A stretch of DNA of 64,000 nt from Psychrobacter sp. BI730 (GCF_013414195.1 NZ_JAATTV010000005.1:124001-188000), one strand, 5' to 3'. Counted from the stretch's first letter, positions 1-9,331 are shown. The notes: a model not told the origin generated them from the sequence alone. Made by a program: numbers and translations.

Positions 1-10
1 AACGGCAGAG

Positions 11-502
11 CTACACCTTAAAGTGGGTCAGATCGTAACCTAATTGCTGGTAGGCTTTATATTTGTTGCGACCTTCTTGTGTACTTGTAGCATCAGGTCG
101 GATCAGCTCAAGGATTCGGGAAGGTTTTGAATTATTAGTAGCAGCCATAAAATCGTTGACGGGACGTGTCGTTGTATTGAGCACGATACCATTAAAATCT
201 GCTGGCATATGATTGCCTAGTAGCACAGGCGCTAATACTTCAGAAGTAGCAATGTTACTATCATCAGTACCTCTATCACTGGTACTTTTATTGTCATTAT
301 CAGAAAGACATTGATGTGGTATAAAACTCGTAGGCTCTTGAGCCCAAAGTGCCGTATCTAGATTTGCTAGTAATGTCTCATCTTCAATTAAAATCAGCAA
401 AGACTGAGCGCTTTTGTTAAGCGCCGTCTGAGTCAGCTGACAAATAAAGCCCAAGAAATCTTGGGCCTTACTTTCACTTAATACATAAAAACTAATTTTC
501 AT
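11..502 (-). CDS. holC: DNA polymerase III chi subunit (HolC)
   Basis: This is the chi accessory subunit of the DNA polymerase III clamp loader, which in E. coli binds psi (HolD) and single-strand binding protein. The protein has 163 residues. Its start (MKISFYVLSES, followed by a helix with the Q-L-T-Q-T-A pattern) is typical of HolC, and the last third (LIRPDATSTQEGRNKYKAYQQLGYDLTHFKV region) matches the family's C-terminus. A Ser/Asp-rich stretch at about residues 67-85 is longer than in E. coli HolC. It starts 7 bases downstream of the pepA stop, so the two are probably one transcription unit, an arrangement common in gammaproteobacteria. Recognised by sequence pattern only. Confidence 0.88.
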   Translation of the reverse strand: MKISFYVLSESKAQDFLGFICQLTQTALNKSAQSLLILIEDETLLANLDTALWAQEPTSFIPHQCLSDNDNKSTSDRGTDDSNIATSEVLAPVLLGNHMPADFNGIVLNTTTRPVNDFMAATNNSKPSRILELIRPDATSTQEGRNKYKAYQQLGYDLTHFKV

Positions 503-509
503 AAATGGA

Positions 510-2165
510 TTAAGCCATCTCTGCGCTGTTTTTTAGATATTGCATAAACAGTGGCACAGGACGTCCAGTGGCTGCTTTGTCTTTGCCTGAGTTCCATGCA
601 GTACCAGCGATGTCTAAATGCGCCCATGCTTGACCTTCTTCAATGAAACGCGATAAGAAGCAGGCGGCAGTTACGGCACCAGCACCTTTACCACCGATGT
701 TTTGCATATCAGCGATTGGTGAATCAATCTGAGCTTGATACTCGTCATCTAAAGGCATATGCCAGATAAGATCGCCTGATAGGTTGCTGGCATTTTCTAA
801 ATCAAACAGCACATCTTCATCATTACTAAATACGGCTGAACGCACATGGCCTAGTGCAACCACACAAGCGCCAGTCAAGGTGGCAACATCGATGATGGCT
901 TTTGGCTGATAACGCTGCACGTAGCACAAGGTATCTGCTAGTACTAAACGACCTTCAGCATCAGTATTTAAGATTTCGACTGATTTGCCATTCATCGCTT
1001 TAACAATATCACCTGGACGCGTTGCATCGCCTGATGGCATGTTTTCAGCACAGGCTAGCGCACCAACGACGTTGATTGGTAGACGCGCTTCACATAAGGC
1101 TTTGATTGTACCAAGTACTGACGCCGAACCACCCATGTCAAACTTCATCTCATCCATCGCCGCACCTGGCTTGATTGAGATACCGCCTGAATCAAAGGTA
1201 ACGCCTTTACCGACTAATACGATAGGTGCGTCGTCATTGGTCGCTTGTGCATTGTCATTACTATTTTTGCTTGCATTTTTAGCTGACTTTTTGGTTGGTA
1301 GTTTATCGGCCAATGCCTTTAGACCACTTACTTTTGCGTTGCTAGTGGTTTGCTCGGTAGTGCCTGCATCTGAACTAAATTCTGATTTACCACGGTACTC
1401 CATGAGTACCAGCTTGCCTTCTTTGGTAGAGCCTTGTGCAACGGCCAAGAAGCAATGCATACCTAGCGCTGACATCTCGTCTTCACCTAGTACCTTCACG
1501 GTTAATAGATCAGGATAAGTTTTTGCAAGCTCTTGAGCTTGTTCAGCCATGTAAGCTGGGAAGCAAATATTGCCAGGCTCATTGGCCACATCACGAGTGA
1601 GGCTCTGACCAGCAAATACTGACTGAGCAAAGGCAAGTGCAGGCTGTAGTGACTCATCAGCTAATAGATAAACATCAGTCAATACAGGACTTGCTTGCTC
1701 AGACTTATACTTGTCAAAGCGGTAGCTAGCTGCCAACAGATTAAGGGCAAATTGACCAAAGTGGTTTTCTTCTAATGCATCACCTAAGGCGACAGTGATA
1801 GAAGACACACGCTTTTGTGTGCTGCTATAGATAGTGTTGGCGATTTTTTGCAGTACGGTGTTGTTGAACTTATCAGTGTTACCTACACCGACCAATAGCA
1901 GTTGTACAGGGTTTTGCTTAGTGGTCTTTTTATCACCTGCTAATGCGTAGTCAGCAACAGTCTCACAGGTAGTGCCCTTGAAGTGAGATACTTCAATCAG
2001 CTGCTCAATACGAGTGGTATATTCGGTTAGCACAGATTCAGCCAGAATGTTTTTCTTGTCATCGACTAAAACAACCAGACAAGCATCGTCTTTACTTTTG
2101 GCTTCTTTTTTCAGGATTTTTTGCGTATGGGTCTTTGGTAAATGCTGAGATAATTTGATATTCAT
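510..2165 (-). CDS. pepA: Leucyl (cytosol) aminopeptidase PepA, M17 family
   Basis: A cytosolic dinuclear metallo-aminopeptidase that removes N-terminal residues from peptides; in some bacteria PepA also binds DNA in Xer recombination and carAB control. The catalytic half is intact: VGKG (K320), TFDSGG (D325), KFDMGG (D343) and the signature NTDAEGRL at 400-407 supply the metal ligands and the catalytic Arg. The protein has 551 residues, about 50 more than E. coli PepA. The excess is a Lys/Ser/Asn-rich low-complexity segment at about residues 261-312, between the N-terminal domain and the catalytic domain. holC follows immediately. The metal sites are complete, so it is probably active despite the insertion. 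Confidence 0.95.
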   Translation of the reverse strand: MNIKLSQHLPKTHTQKILKKEAKSKDDACLVVLVDDKKNILAESVLTEYTTRIEQLIEVSHFKGTTCETVADYALAGDKKTTKQNPVQLLLVGVGNTDKFNNTVLQKIANTIYSSTQKRVSSITVALGDALEENHFGQFALNLLAASYRFDKYKSEQASPVLTDVYLLADESLQPALAFAQSVFAGQSLTRDVANEPGNICFPAYMAEQAQELAKTYPDLLTVKVLGEDEMSALGMHCFLAVAQGSTKEGKLVLMEYRGKSEFSSDAGTTEQTTSNAKVSGLKALADKLPTKKSAKNASKNSNDNAQATNDDAPIVLVGKGVTFDSGGISIKPGAAMDEMKFDMGGSASVLGTIKALCEARLPINVVGALACAENMPSGDATRPGDIVKAMNGKSVEILNTDAEGRLVLADTLCYVQRYQPKAIIDVATLTGACVVALGHVRSAVFSNDEDVLFDLENASNLSGDLIWHMPLDDEYQAQIDSPIADMQNIGGKGAGAVTAACFLSRFIEEGQAWAHLDIAGTAWNSGKDKAATGRPVPLFMQYLKNSAEMA

Positions 2166-2390
2166 ATAGTTATCCTTATTAGAGTTATGAAAATTGCAGG
2201 ATTTAAATGACTGCTTATACCTGTCAGATTATTAAATTATTTGGTCTGTTGAGCAATCACAGTAGTGTAGCATATTGCGATAATCGTGCGCAGTTAGCAA
2301 GTCTTGGGTAATACGTTTGAATTATTATGCTGTACTAACTTACGCTATGGTTTAACGGTTACATTATCATTTTTCGATGATGACAACATA

Positions 2391-3008
2391 CTAGTCATTG
2401 ACCAATTCATCGGTTGTTACCATCGCGGCAAATCTATCTTGTAGTGCTGCCATGGCAGTATCATGCATGATTTCAGCGCTTATCGGCTTTCTTGTAGCAC
2501 TCGGTAAGTCGCGAGTGGCACAGGCATCGTGACAGACAAAACTATCGAAACCTAAATCAAATGCGGCGCGGACGCTTGAGCTGACGCACATATGACTCAT
2601 AAAACCCGCAAAAATAATCTGCTTCTTTTCTGCTGCTGAAATCAGTGATTGTAATTGCGTATCATAAAAGGCATTCGGATGCTTTTTGGCAATCACTGTT
2701 TCACCATCTTGCGGCTGCAACTGTTCGACTATCTCAACGTTAGCTGATAAAGGATCAAAGACATTGCCATTCTCTGCGCCGTGATGAGTAATGTGGAAGA
2801 TAGGTAAACCTTGCTGACGCGCTTTATCGAGTACTAGGCGCGCATTGGCGATGGCTTTTGCCCCAGCGTCCCCTAATGGCATAGCGCCATCGACATATTC
2901 ATTTTGATAGTCGATAAGAACGAGTGCGCAATTTGACCAGTCAAGCGCATCAAAAGTGCCGCCAGCGAGCTCAAGTAGGGTAGAAGGTGTAGAGGTCGTT
3001 TTATTCAT
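2391..3008 (-). CDS. Isochorismatase-family cysteine hydrolase
   Basis: A 205-residue isochorismatase-like (nicotinamidase superfamily) hydrolase. The expected catalytic triad is visible: Asp33 in LVLIDYQNEY, Lys108/109 in IAKKHPNAF and Cys141 in GFMSHMCVSSSVRAAFD. Members hydrolyse amide or vinyl-ether substrates such as nicotinamide, N-carbamoyl compounds or isochorismate, and the sequence does not tell which. There is no siderophore or NAD gene beside it to help. It stands alone between pepA and the divergent lptFG operon. Probably a cytosolic amidase. Confidence 0.85.
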   Translation of the reverse strand: MNKTTSTPSTLLELAGGTFDALDWSNCALVLIDYQNEYVDGAMPLGDAGAKAIANARLVLDKARQQGLPIFHITHHGAENGNVFDPLSANVEIVEQLQPQDGETVIAKKHPNAFYDTQLQSLISAAEKKQIIFAGFMSHMCVSSSVRAAFDLGFDSFVCHDACATRDLPSATRKPISAEIMHDTAMAALQDRFAAMVTTDELVND

Positions 3009-3483
3009 TAGTATTATTCTCCGTTTGACGATATAAGTATATTTTTCTATCAGTCAGTCTAGCAATTAATAACAGAGATAAATGTTCGATGATACGAATG
3101 ACAAACAAACCTTTCTAAAATAAATAAAGCAAAAACTTAACGCCATAAATACTATCAATTCGATGTAATTTGAGGTTTTATCAATTATTTATCCAATATT
3201 TGCTATATTTATCACCTACTGTCAATAATGCGTTCTCAGCAAGGTGTAGGTAATGTTTTCAAACACATTTCACAGCCATTTTTAGGCAAAACATGCTAGC
3301 ATTAGCGGCTATATTTGTCGCTTGTGTTTATTGAGTATGACTAACCAGTCGCTTAGTAACGTTTACCGTTATTTGAGTATGTAAATGACCCATATCATGC
3401 TGATGATATGTCGTCGTACGACCTAAATAGTCAATAAGCTCATCATCAATTGCGCACATACCAACCGTTTAAGAGTACCCATT
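3009..3483. other. Divergent intergenic region upstream of lptF
   Basis: 475 bases between the isochorismatase-like gene and lptF, AT-rich over 3050-3220. I see no small gene. It must hold the promoters of both divergent units, but no hexamer pair is convincing. Two adjacent inverted repeats lie at 3391-3422, listed separately. Confidence 0.5.
3391..3422. repeat. Two adjacent palindromes in the lptF leader
   Basis: CATATCAT (3391-3398) and ATGATATG (3403-3410) form a perfect 8-bp inverted repeat around a GCTG loop. The 10-bp palindrome GTCGTACGAC follows at 3413-3422. They lie 62-93 bases before the lptF start. They could be an operator or an RNA hairpin; function unknown. Confidence 0.5.
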
Positions 3484-4830
3484 GTGATATTACGCCGCTA
3501 CATGACACAACAAGTTGCCTCGACCACTGCCTTAGTGTTGGGGTTTTTGGTAGTGATGATGCTCGGCGGTCGTTTGATACGCTATTTTGGCATCGCTGCT
3601 GAAGGTCGTTTGGACGTCAGCCTACTGTTTACTATCATTGGGTATAACCTACCGTATTTTTTAGAGCTCATTTTACCGTTAGCATTCTTTATCGCTTTGA
3701 TGCTGGTATTTGGTCGCTTGTATGTTGATCAAGAAATGGCAGTGATCAATGCTAGTGGCGTGTCTCGAGGTCGGCTTGCTCGGTTAATGACACCGTTAAT
3801 ATTGGCGCTGTTCGTTGGTGAAGCGGCGCTATCTGTCGTTGGCAAGCCTTGGGGTGTTCGCTCGTCTGAGGCTGTGTGGCAGCAGCAAGCATTGACCAGT
3901 GCATTTGATTTGATTCGTCCGAACGAGTTTATCAGTAGCGGTAATTACCATTTATACGTGGGTAGTCTCAGCGATGATAAGAAAAAACTGCAAGATGTGA
4001 TCTTGATCCAATCTGAACCGGCGAAAAAAGGTAGTGCTGCTGAAAGTGTTAATGCTACTGCCACTGCTACTGCCACTGCTACTGATATGAATAATACGAT
4101 TGACAGTGAAACAGCCGAACAGATTGGCATCTCAGATATCCCTAAAGATATTATAAATAGTGGTGCAAAGGACATTAGCAAAGACACTATCACGCTGGCT
4201 AAGCGTGCTGAGCAAGTGGATACCGGCAATAGCGGCGTGACCCAGTTAGATCTGTTTCAGGGACGTCGTTACGAAGTTGGCGCAGGCAGTCTCAAATATA
4301 ATCAAGTCGCTTTTGATCGTTATCGCATTACCTTGACTGAGTCTTCACAGGAAGTGATCACCGAAGACAATATTGAAACGCAAAAGATTGGACCATTATG
4401 GCAAGCCGCTACGAGTAGCTCACCATCAGGCACGAATAGTGCAATGCGTGCTGCACAAGGTGAGCTTGGCTATCGTTTGGCGCTACCATGGCTGATGATT
4501 ATCGCGCCTATGTTGGCCGTGCCACTGGCGCAAGTCCGTCCGCGTCAAGGACGTTGGCTGCGCTTGTTTCCTTCTATCTTATTATTTGTCAGCTGTGCAT
4601 TAGGTATCATCTCGCTCAAAAACGCAGTGAGTAAAGATAGCATCAGCGTATGGGCATATGCATGGCTCATCTTAGGGTTTATGGCATTGGCGCTTTATAT
4701 GAATTGGGGTAGCCGCGTGCAACATCGATTGCGCTTTCGCAAACAAGAAAATAGGCTAGCCGCTGCCGCAACTGGTTCAGTTAGCGACATAGACAATCAG
4801 AACAACAGCTCACAAGGAGGGCAGTTTTAA
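3484..4830 (+). CDS. lptF: LPS export permease LptF
   Basis: Inner-membrane subunit that with LptG and the ATPase LptB extracts LPS from the membrane and passes it to LptC and the periplasmic bridge. The gene starts at GTG (MILRRYMTQQV, matching the family's usual start). Transmembrane helices are visible at about residues 15-40, 55-80 and 100-120, then a periplasmic jellyroll domain, then three C-terminal helices from about 335 onward. The protein has 448 residues against about 366 in E. coli. The excess is a low-complexity insert at about 180-255, including an alternating Ala/Thr run encoded by a 12-base repeat. The lptG ATG overlaps the stop codon by one base, so translation is coupled. 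Confidence 0.95.
   Translation: MILRRYMTQQVASTTALVLGFLVVMMLGGRLIRYFGIAAEGRLDVSLLFTIIGYNLPYFLELILPLAFFIALMLVFGRLYVDQEMAVINASGVSRGRLARLMTPLILALFVGEAALSVVGKPWGVRSSEAVWQQQALTSAFDLIRPNEFISSGNYHLYVGSLSDDKKKLQDVILIQSEPAKKGSAAESVNATATATATATDMNNTIDSETAEQIGISDIPKDIINSGAKDISKDTITLAKRAEQVDTGNSGVTQLDLFQGRRYEVGAGSLKYNQVAFDRYRITLTESSQEVITEDNIETQKIGPLWQAATSSSPSGTNSAMRAAQGELGYRLALPWLMIIAPMLAVPLAQVRPRQGRWLRLFPSILLFVSCALGIISLKNAVSKDSISVWAYAWLILGFMALALYMNWGSRVQHRLRFRKQENRLAAAATGSVSDIDNQNNSSQGGQF
4054..4083 (+). repeat. 12-bp tandem repeat inside lptF
   Basis: GCTACTGCCACT is repeated 2.5 times without error, encoding an alternating Ala-Thr run in the periplasmic domain of LptF. The unit is a multiple of three, so slippage would change protein length without shifting frame. 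Confidence 0.85.
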
Positions 4831-6038
4831 TGCGCTCTTTATTTGCTAAGTCAGCCAAGTCTAATCAATTGGCTAAAAAACCTGCCAATCTAAAAGTCCT
4901 CAGTCGCTATGTCAAACTCAACGCTCTATTGGCTATTATCGCTGCCGTCATTGGTTTATGGGCCTTGCAGCTGATTTTCTCTTACTTATCAGAGCTTGAC
5001 TCGTTAGATGATAATTACACCATGGGCGAGGCGCTCAAATATATCTTTTATCGCTCGCCTTACTTTTTAGAGCAATTTATCCCAACGGGTGCGCTACTGG
5101 GTGCTGTCATAGGATTGGGCTTGCTGGCTAATAAAAGCGAGCTGGTCGTCATGCGCGCGGCTGGGGTCAGTATCTATCGTATCGTCGGTTGGGTATTGCA
5201 GCCCGCTTTGATATTTGTACTATTGGCATTAGCTATCAATCAGTTCGTTCTACCGTCTTCTAATCAGTTGGCAAAACAGATTAATGATGAAGACAGCACC
5301 TCACTGGTCACATCAGTGCGCGGTTACTGGACGATACAGCCACGTTTCGAAACCGCAGAGAATGGCAGTGCCACACCTGATGGTAGCGATATTTTATATA
5401 TTGATTATGCTGATGTCGCGGGTAATATTGGCGAGGTGAAACGCTGGCATCTAGATAATAATGGCAATTTACAAACTGCTGTCCATGCGGAAGGTGGAAA
5501 GTATACTGGCCGTAAACCAATTGATGTGAATAGCGAAAAGCCAAGCGAGCAGTATCGTTACGAGTGGCAATTAAACGATATGGTTAAGCTCTCTATCAAT
5601 CAAGGTTTTGAGAGTAGCCAAGCCGTTTCACCATCAGATACGCTAAGCTTACCCTTTGCCCCAGAGTCTGTGTATCTGCTGACGCGTAAGGCAGAGGATT
5701 TGTCATTGACGCAGCTGTATGAGCATCGTACGTTTATGCGTCAACAGGGCAATCGCTCTTTAGATCATGAAGTCGCATTTTGGCAAAAGCTACTATCGCC
5801 ATTGTCGATATTGTCGCTAGTGATTGTCGCTTGCTCGTTTGTCTTTGGTTCGCTACGGACGCACAGCTTAGGCTTACGTATCGTCGTGGCATTATTGTTT
5901 GGACTACTATTCAGCTATATTCAGGACTTAGTCGGATTTGTATCGCTGGCGACAGGTTTTTCACCGATGCTTATGGTGCTATTGCCGATTATCGGCAGCG
6001 CGCTATTAGGCGGATATTTGATAAAACGCCAGATGTAA
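4830..6038 (+). CDS. lptG: LPS export permease LptG
   Basis: Partner of LptF in the LptB2FG transporter that drives LPS towards the outer membrane. It has 402 residues, somewhat longer than E. coli LptG (360), with an N-terminal extension of about 20 residues before the first amphipathic helix (LSRYVKLNALLAI). It has six predicted transmembrane helices in a 3+3 arrangement around a periplasmic domain (about 130-305), and the conserved ANKSELVVMRAAGVS segment that docks on LptB. A perfect ribosome site, AAGGAGGG, lies about 10 bases before the ATG, and the start overlaps the lptF stop. A strong terminator follows. Confidence 0.96.
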   Translation: MRSLFAKSAKSNQLAKKPANLKVLSRYVKLNALLAIIAAVIGLWALQLIFSYLSELDSLDDNYTMGEALKYIFYRSPYFLEQFIPTGALLGAVIGLGLLANKSELVVMRAAGVSIYRIVGWVLQPALIFVLLALAINQFVLPSSNQLAKQINDEDSTSLVTSVRGYWTIQPRFETAENGSATPDGSDILYIDYADVAGNIGEVKRWHLDNNGNLQTAVHAEGGKYTGRKPIDVNSEKPSEQYRYEWQLNDMVKLSINQGFESSQAVSPSDTLSLPFAPESVYLLTRKAEDLSLTQLYEHRTFMRQQGNRSLDHEVAFWQKLLSPLSILSLVIVACSFVFGSLRTHSLGLRIVVALLFGLLFSYIQDLVGFVSLATGFSPMLMVLLPIIGSALLGGYLIKRQM

Positions 6039-6061
6039 GATGACAGTTAATCATACAAAAT

Positions 6062-6097
6062 AAAAAGCACGCTAAATTAGATTTAGCGTGCTTTTTT
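6062..6097 (+). terminator. Rho-independent terminator after lptG
   Basis: AAAAAGCACGCTAAAT, loop TAG, ATTTAGCGTGCTTTTTT: a perfect long stem flanked by A and T tracts. It can also serve the convergent methyltransferase gene that ends at 6153. Confidence 0.92.
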
Positions 6098-6152
6098 ATG
6101 TCAATTTCAAACTTAATTTGAATAACTGGAACTTAATCAGGCAAAGCTAAAA

Positions 6153-6761
6153 CTAGTCTTTGGTCGCCATCGTAATCGTATAGGTTTTACCTTGCTTGAT
6201 TTTGTCGCTATTACCAAATACTTCGGTAAATGAGCGCTTAACAAATTGGCGTAGGCCATTAATCGTCACCACGTAAAAACGTCCACCTTTACGCATGCGT
6301 GCATAGGCATCGAGGAAGTATAAATAATGCTGCTCTTTACCGACTTTGGCTGGCAAGTTTGACATCACAAGGCTAAAGTCTTTGTCTTTTGCCACATGAT
6401 TAAAACCATTTGATAAATGCACATCGACATTGTTTAGACCATTTTTTTCACAGTTACGACGTGCATATTCTACTGCCATAAAGTCTTTATCAATCAGCGT
6501 ATGCTGACCATTTGGACATTCACGTGCTGCCGTCATACCAAGTACACCATAACCACAGCCTAAATCGATCGAATCATCATCTTGCTCAAAATCCACATAA
6601 TCAAGAAGCATCAAGCTACCGTCATCGAGTTTTTGCGGTGAAAAAATACCCCACGTGGTCGCAAAATCAAACGGCTTACCCAGTACTTCTTGGCGAAAAT
6701 TGATATCTTCGCGCCAGTGTTCGGCGTTTTTTAACAGGTCAGAAGGTGGTCTATGGCTCAT
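6153..6761 (-). CDS. Class I SAM-dependent methyltransferase (RsmC-like)
   Basis: A 202-residue methyltransferase. Motif I is DLGCGYG at 66-72, the SAM-binding loop. A motif resembling the (D/N/S)PP(F/Y) motif of nucleic-acid base methyltransferases is present as SNLPAK at 134-139. The fold resembles the C-terminal half of RsmC/RlmG 16S/23S rRNA guanine-N2 methyltransferases, but the protein lacks their N-terminal half and the second Pro-Phe. The substrate cannot be named; RNA is a guess from the family. It is a single gene, convergent with lptG. The ATG start is well placed. Confidence 0.75.
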   Translation of the reverse strand: MSHRPPSDLLKNAEHWREDINFRQEVLGKPFDFATTWGIFSPQKLDDGSLMLLDYVDFEQDDDSIDLGCGYGVLGMTAARECPNGQHTLIDKDFMAVEYARRNCEKNGLNNVDVHLSNGFNHVAKDKDFSLVMSNLPAKVGKEQHYLYFLDAYARMRKGGRFYVVTINGLRQFVKRSFTEVFGNSDKIKQGKTYTITMATKD

Positions 6762-7002
6762 GGGATTCTCGGATAATAGATAGGTAAAAGGTAGTGCGCA
6801 GCCCAGTTAGGTAGCATGTATATCATGACGCACTTTAATAAGGGTATTGTAACGAGAAAAGGGCAGGTTTGCAGCTATCTATTTATGGAACTGCATTTTG
6901 CGATATTGCAAAACTTTTTAAGAAAAAATGTTAGAGACATTAGATAAGAGGTATCGCTTAATATAGAATCGAATTTAACCTAATAGTCGCTAAGTATTAT
7001 TT

Positions 7003-7446
7003 ATGCCAGACATTATATTCGTATCTAAAGTAGACTTCTGGCTTGCACTGTTACTTTGGGGTTTGAGCTTATTTACTGTGTCTGTTCCATTATGGCAGTG
7101 GAAGCGAGATGCTCACAAATCCCTCATACAAACTCTATTAATGACGGTTACTCTCATACCTATTGCAGCACTAATGCTCATCCCTTTTTTCAGTACTAAG
7201 TACATATTAACGAATGACCAACTACAAGTAGATAGTGGGTTCTCTGTTCAAAAAATTGAGCTTACAGATATCACCTATATTATGCCGACTCGAAGTATGA
7301 GTTCTGCGCCAGCACTATCATTGGATAGGATTAAAATAGAATATCGGAACGAAGAAGTATTGATATCACCGAAAGATAGAGCAAGCTTTTATCAAGAAAT
7401 ACGAGCACGTAATCCCAAAATAGTGATAGATACAGCAGGCGAATAG
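7003..7446 (+). CDS. Small membrane protein with PH-like domain
   Basis: A 147-residue protein with two N-terminal transmembrane helices (about 9-28 and 43-63), then a C-terminal domain beginning TKYILTNDQLQVDSGF and continuing with IELTDITYI and DRIKIEYRNEEVLISP. That pattern is typical of bacterial PH domains of the YyaB-like type. Function unknown. It is a single gene with AT-rich upstream DNA and no clear neighbours in the same direction. Base composition is slightly more AT-rich than the flanks, so it may be a variable gene. Confidence 0.65.
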   Translation: MPDIIFVSKVDFWLALLLWGLSLFTVSVPLWQWKRDAHKSLIQTLLMTVTLIPIAALMLIPFFSTKYILTNDQLQVDSGFSVQKIELTDITYIMPTRSMSSAPALSLDRIKIEYRNEEVLISPKDRASFYQEIRARNPKIVIDTAGE

Positions 7447-7509
7447 AATAGTATTATCGTTAGCCGCATTCAGCTATACATCGTTCCTGATATGGAATTT
7501 TTCTTGAAA

Positions 7510-7839
7510 TTACTTCCTCAAATTCTTCTTTAATAAATGATCAAATATAAACGGCCCAAATGGCAAGAATGAGCCGAGCACACCTGCAGGTAGCGCCCAC
7601 AGCGGCATTTTTATTCTGCTCGCCGTAATGACCAGCACCACGATATAAGCAACGAATAATACCCCATGCACTGGACCGACATAGCTCACCGCTTCTGGAG
7701 TATCGAACATATATTTGAGTGGCATCGCGATACCAAGTAACAATAAAAAAGAAGTGCCTTCTAAATAACCCATGATAGTGAGGTTTCTAAGTGCAGAGTT
7801 TTGACGCTTCGTTAAAGCAGACGGTTGAGCTTGCGACAC
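7510..7839 (-). CDS. DUF3817-family membrane protein
   Basis: A 109-residue integral membrane protein with about three helices. The segment NLTIMGYLEGTSFLLLLGIAMPLKYMF followed by GPVHGVLFVAYIVVLV is the recognisable core of the DUF3817 (YdzA-like) family. The start is GTG, chosen because AAGGAA lies 7 bases upstream. Function unknown. It lies about 70 bases downstream of xerD on the same strand and may be cotranscribed. Confidence 0.8.
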   Translation of the reverse strand: MSQAQPSALTKRQNSALRNLTIMGYLEGTSFLLLLGIAMPLKYMFDTPEAVSYVGPVHGVLFVAYIVVLVITASRIKMPLWALPAGVLGSFLPFGPFIFDHLLKKNLRK

Positions 7840-7907
7840 GATATATTCCTTTTACAATCATCAATAATATTAGATTTCAATGCTGCCCATATGACAATAT
7901 GGTAAGG

Positions 7908-8846
7908 CTACCCACGTGGATGATGCTCGGCATGTAATTTCTGCAATCTTGCCGTTGCAACATGAGTATAGATTTGCGTGGTGGATAAATCGCTATGTCC
8001 TAGCAATAACTGCACACTTCTTAAATCTGCACCATGATTGAGCAAATGTGTGGCAAAGGCGTGACGTAGCGTATGCGGGGATAATTCTTTATCGATACTG
8101 GCAACTTTGGCGTACTTCTTAAGTAGATACCAAAAGTTCTGCCGCGTCATATATCCACCTTGCGCCGTCAAAAATACCGCTTGGCAATTCCCCGACTTCA
8201 AATGAGCAATCAAGTCGCCACGCCCATGAGACAGATAATCTTCCAATGCATCCGCTGCATATTCGCCGAGGGGCACCAGTCGCGTTTTATTGCCTTTCCC
8301 CGTGATTTGTAGCCAGCCTGAGTTTAGATTCACTTGCTCTAATGAGAGGTTAATCAACTCACTCACCCGCAGACCGCAGGCATAAAGCACTTCTAGCATG
8401 GCTTTGTCACGCAGTCCAAGTGCCGTACTGGTATCAGGTGCGGCAAGTAGATTATCGACATCCGCCTCGGCTAAGTCTTTTGGTAACGGTCGTCCGAGCT
8501 TTGGGCTTTTGATACGTTCACAAGGATTGTCTTCACGCAGATTACTGGCAATCATCCATAGATAAAACTGGCGCAAGCTTGAGAGCATGCGTGCTTGTGT
8601 ACGTGGGGTTTTGCCATCTTGAGCAAGGAGTGACAGACAGTGCAGCACATCATCAGGCTGCCAGCGTGTCAGAGCGATAGGATTGGTCAGCTCACAAGAG
8701 CGTAGGTCGCGGACGTACGCATTACGAGTACGCGTCGCTAGACCGCGTGCCAGCATGGCTTGACGAAACTCAGTCATATAAGCTGGCTCATCATCGACCG
8801 CCAATGCTTTAGGCTGTCGTTGTTGCACGGCACGATCACGGCTCAT
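7908..8846 (-). CDS. xerD: Site-specific tyrosine recombinase XerD
   Basis: XerD acts with XerC at the dif site near the replication terminus to resolve chromosome dimers under FtsK control. All catalytic residues are visible: Arg160 (ACGLRVSEL), Lys184 (TGKGNKTRL), His258 and Arg261 (LSPHTLRHAFATHLL), His284 (LLGHSDLSTTQ) and Tyr293 (IYTHV). The ending ATARLQKLHAEHHPRG is XerD-like rather than XerC-like. It has 312 residues, with an N-terminal extension of about 15 relative to E. coli XerD. tusA lies upstream and a DUF3817 gene downstream. No dif site was found in this window. Confidence 0.95.
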   Translation of the reverse strand: MSRDRAVQQRQPKALAVDDEPAYMTEFRQAMLARGLATRTRNAYVRDLRSCELTNPIALTRWQPDDVLHCLSLLAQDGKTPRTQARMLSSLRQFYLWMIASNLREDNPCERIKSPKLGRPLPKDLAEADVDNLLAAPDTSTALGLRDKAMLEVLYACGLRVSELINLSLEQVNLNSGWLQITGKGNKTRLVPLGEYAADALEDYLSHGRGDLIAHLKSGNCQAVFLTAQGGYMTRQNFWYLLKKYAKVASIDKELSPHTLRHAFATHLLNHGADLRSVQLLLGHSDLSTTQIYTHVATARLQKLHAEHHPRG

Positions 8847-8912
8847 AGGATAATACTCAGGTAGGGGTTAAGTTGGCAATAACAGACAGTTATTAAAATA
8901 ATGCCAAACCTA

Positions 8913-9251
8913 TCATGCCATTTTTTTCTTAACTAGATAGCGATATAGCGTTACGCTTGCAGGCGTATCATCATCGCTATCGATGGTGATTTCATCAGGA
9001 TCAGCATCTAAGCTCACATTTTCAGCCAGTGTTTCTTGACCGATTAGCTCATGACCCAAATGACGACAGAAATTCGGAATGTCGCGCGTGGTAGCCGGAT
9101 CCGTCGCCAATATTTCAATCACTTCACCGCCATCTGCTTTGCGAATGACGCGGTGTAGCATCATGACCGGCTCAGGACAAATCAGCCCTTGAGTATCTAA
9201 GTGATGGTGGATAGGCGTGTCTGGTATCGAAGTGGTCATAGTCATTATCAT
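8913..9251 (-). CDS. tusA: TusA-family sulfurtransferase
   Basis: A small sulfur-carrier protein. The defining Cys-Pro-Glu-Pro motif is at residues 25-28 (LICPEPVMM), with Cys25 expected to carry the persulfide passed to tRNA thiolation or molybdenum cofactor synthesis. The rest (GEVIEILATDPATTRDIPNFCRHLGHEL) fits the family's two-layer fold. It has 112 residues, about 30 more than E. coli TusA, through an N-terminal leader and a charged C-terminal tail. Three in-frame ATGs (9251, 9245, 9239) lie close together and no Shine-Dalgarno decides between them. Confidence 0.9.
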   Translation of the reverse strand: MIMTMTTSIPDTPIHHHLDTQGLICPEPVMMLHRVIRKADGGEVIEILATDPATTRDIPNFCRHLGHELIGQETLAENVSLDADPDEITIDSDDDTPASVTLYRYLVKKKMA

Positions 9252-9331
9252 AAAGCTAAATAAGTGGGTTGGAGGACGAGTAGGGTAAGTAGTTTGCTTA
9301 AGTGCTTATTGCGGCGTACTTTGTAGGTCGT

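Noticed and set aside
985..1518. A 177-residue open frame on the plus strand opposite pepA
   Set aside because: Antisense shadow of a conserved gene with intact catalytic motifs on the other strand; no ribosome site.
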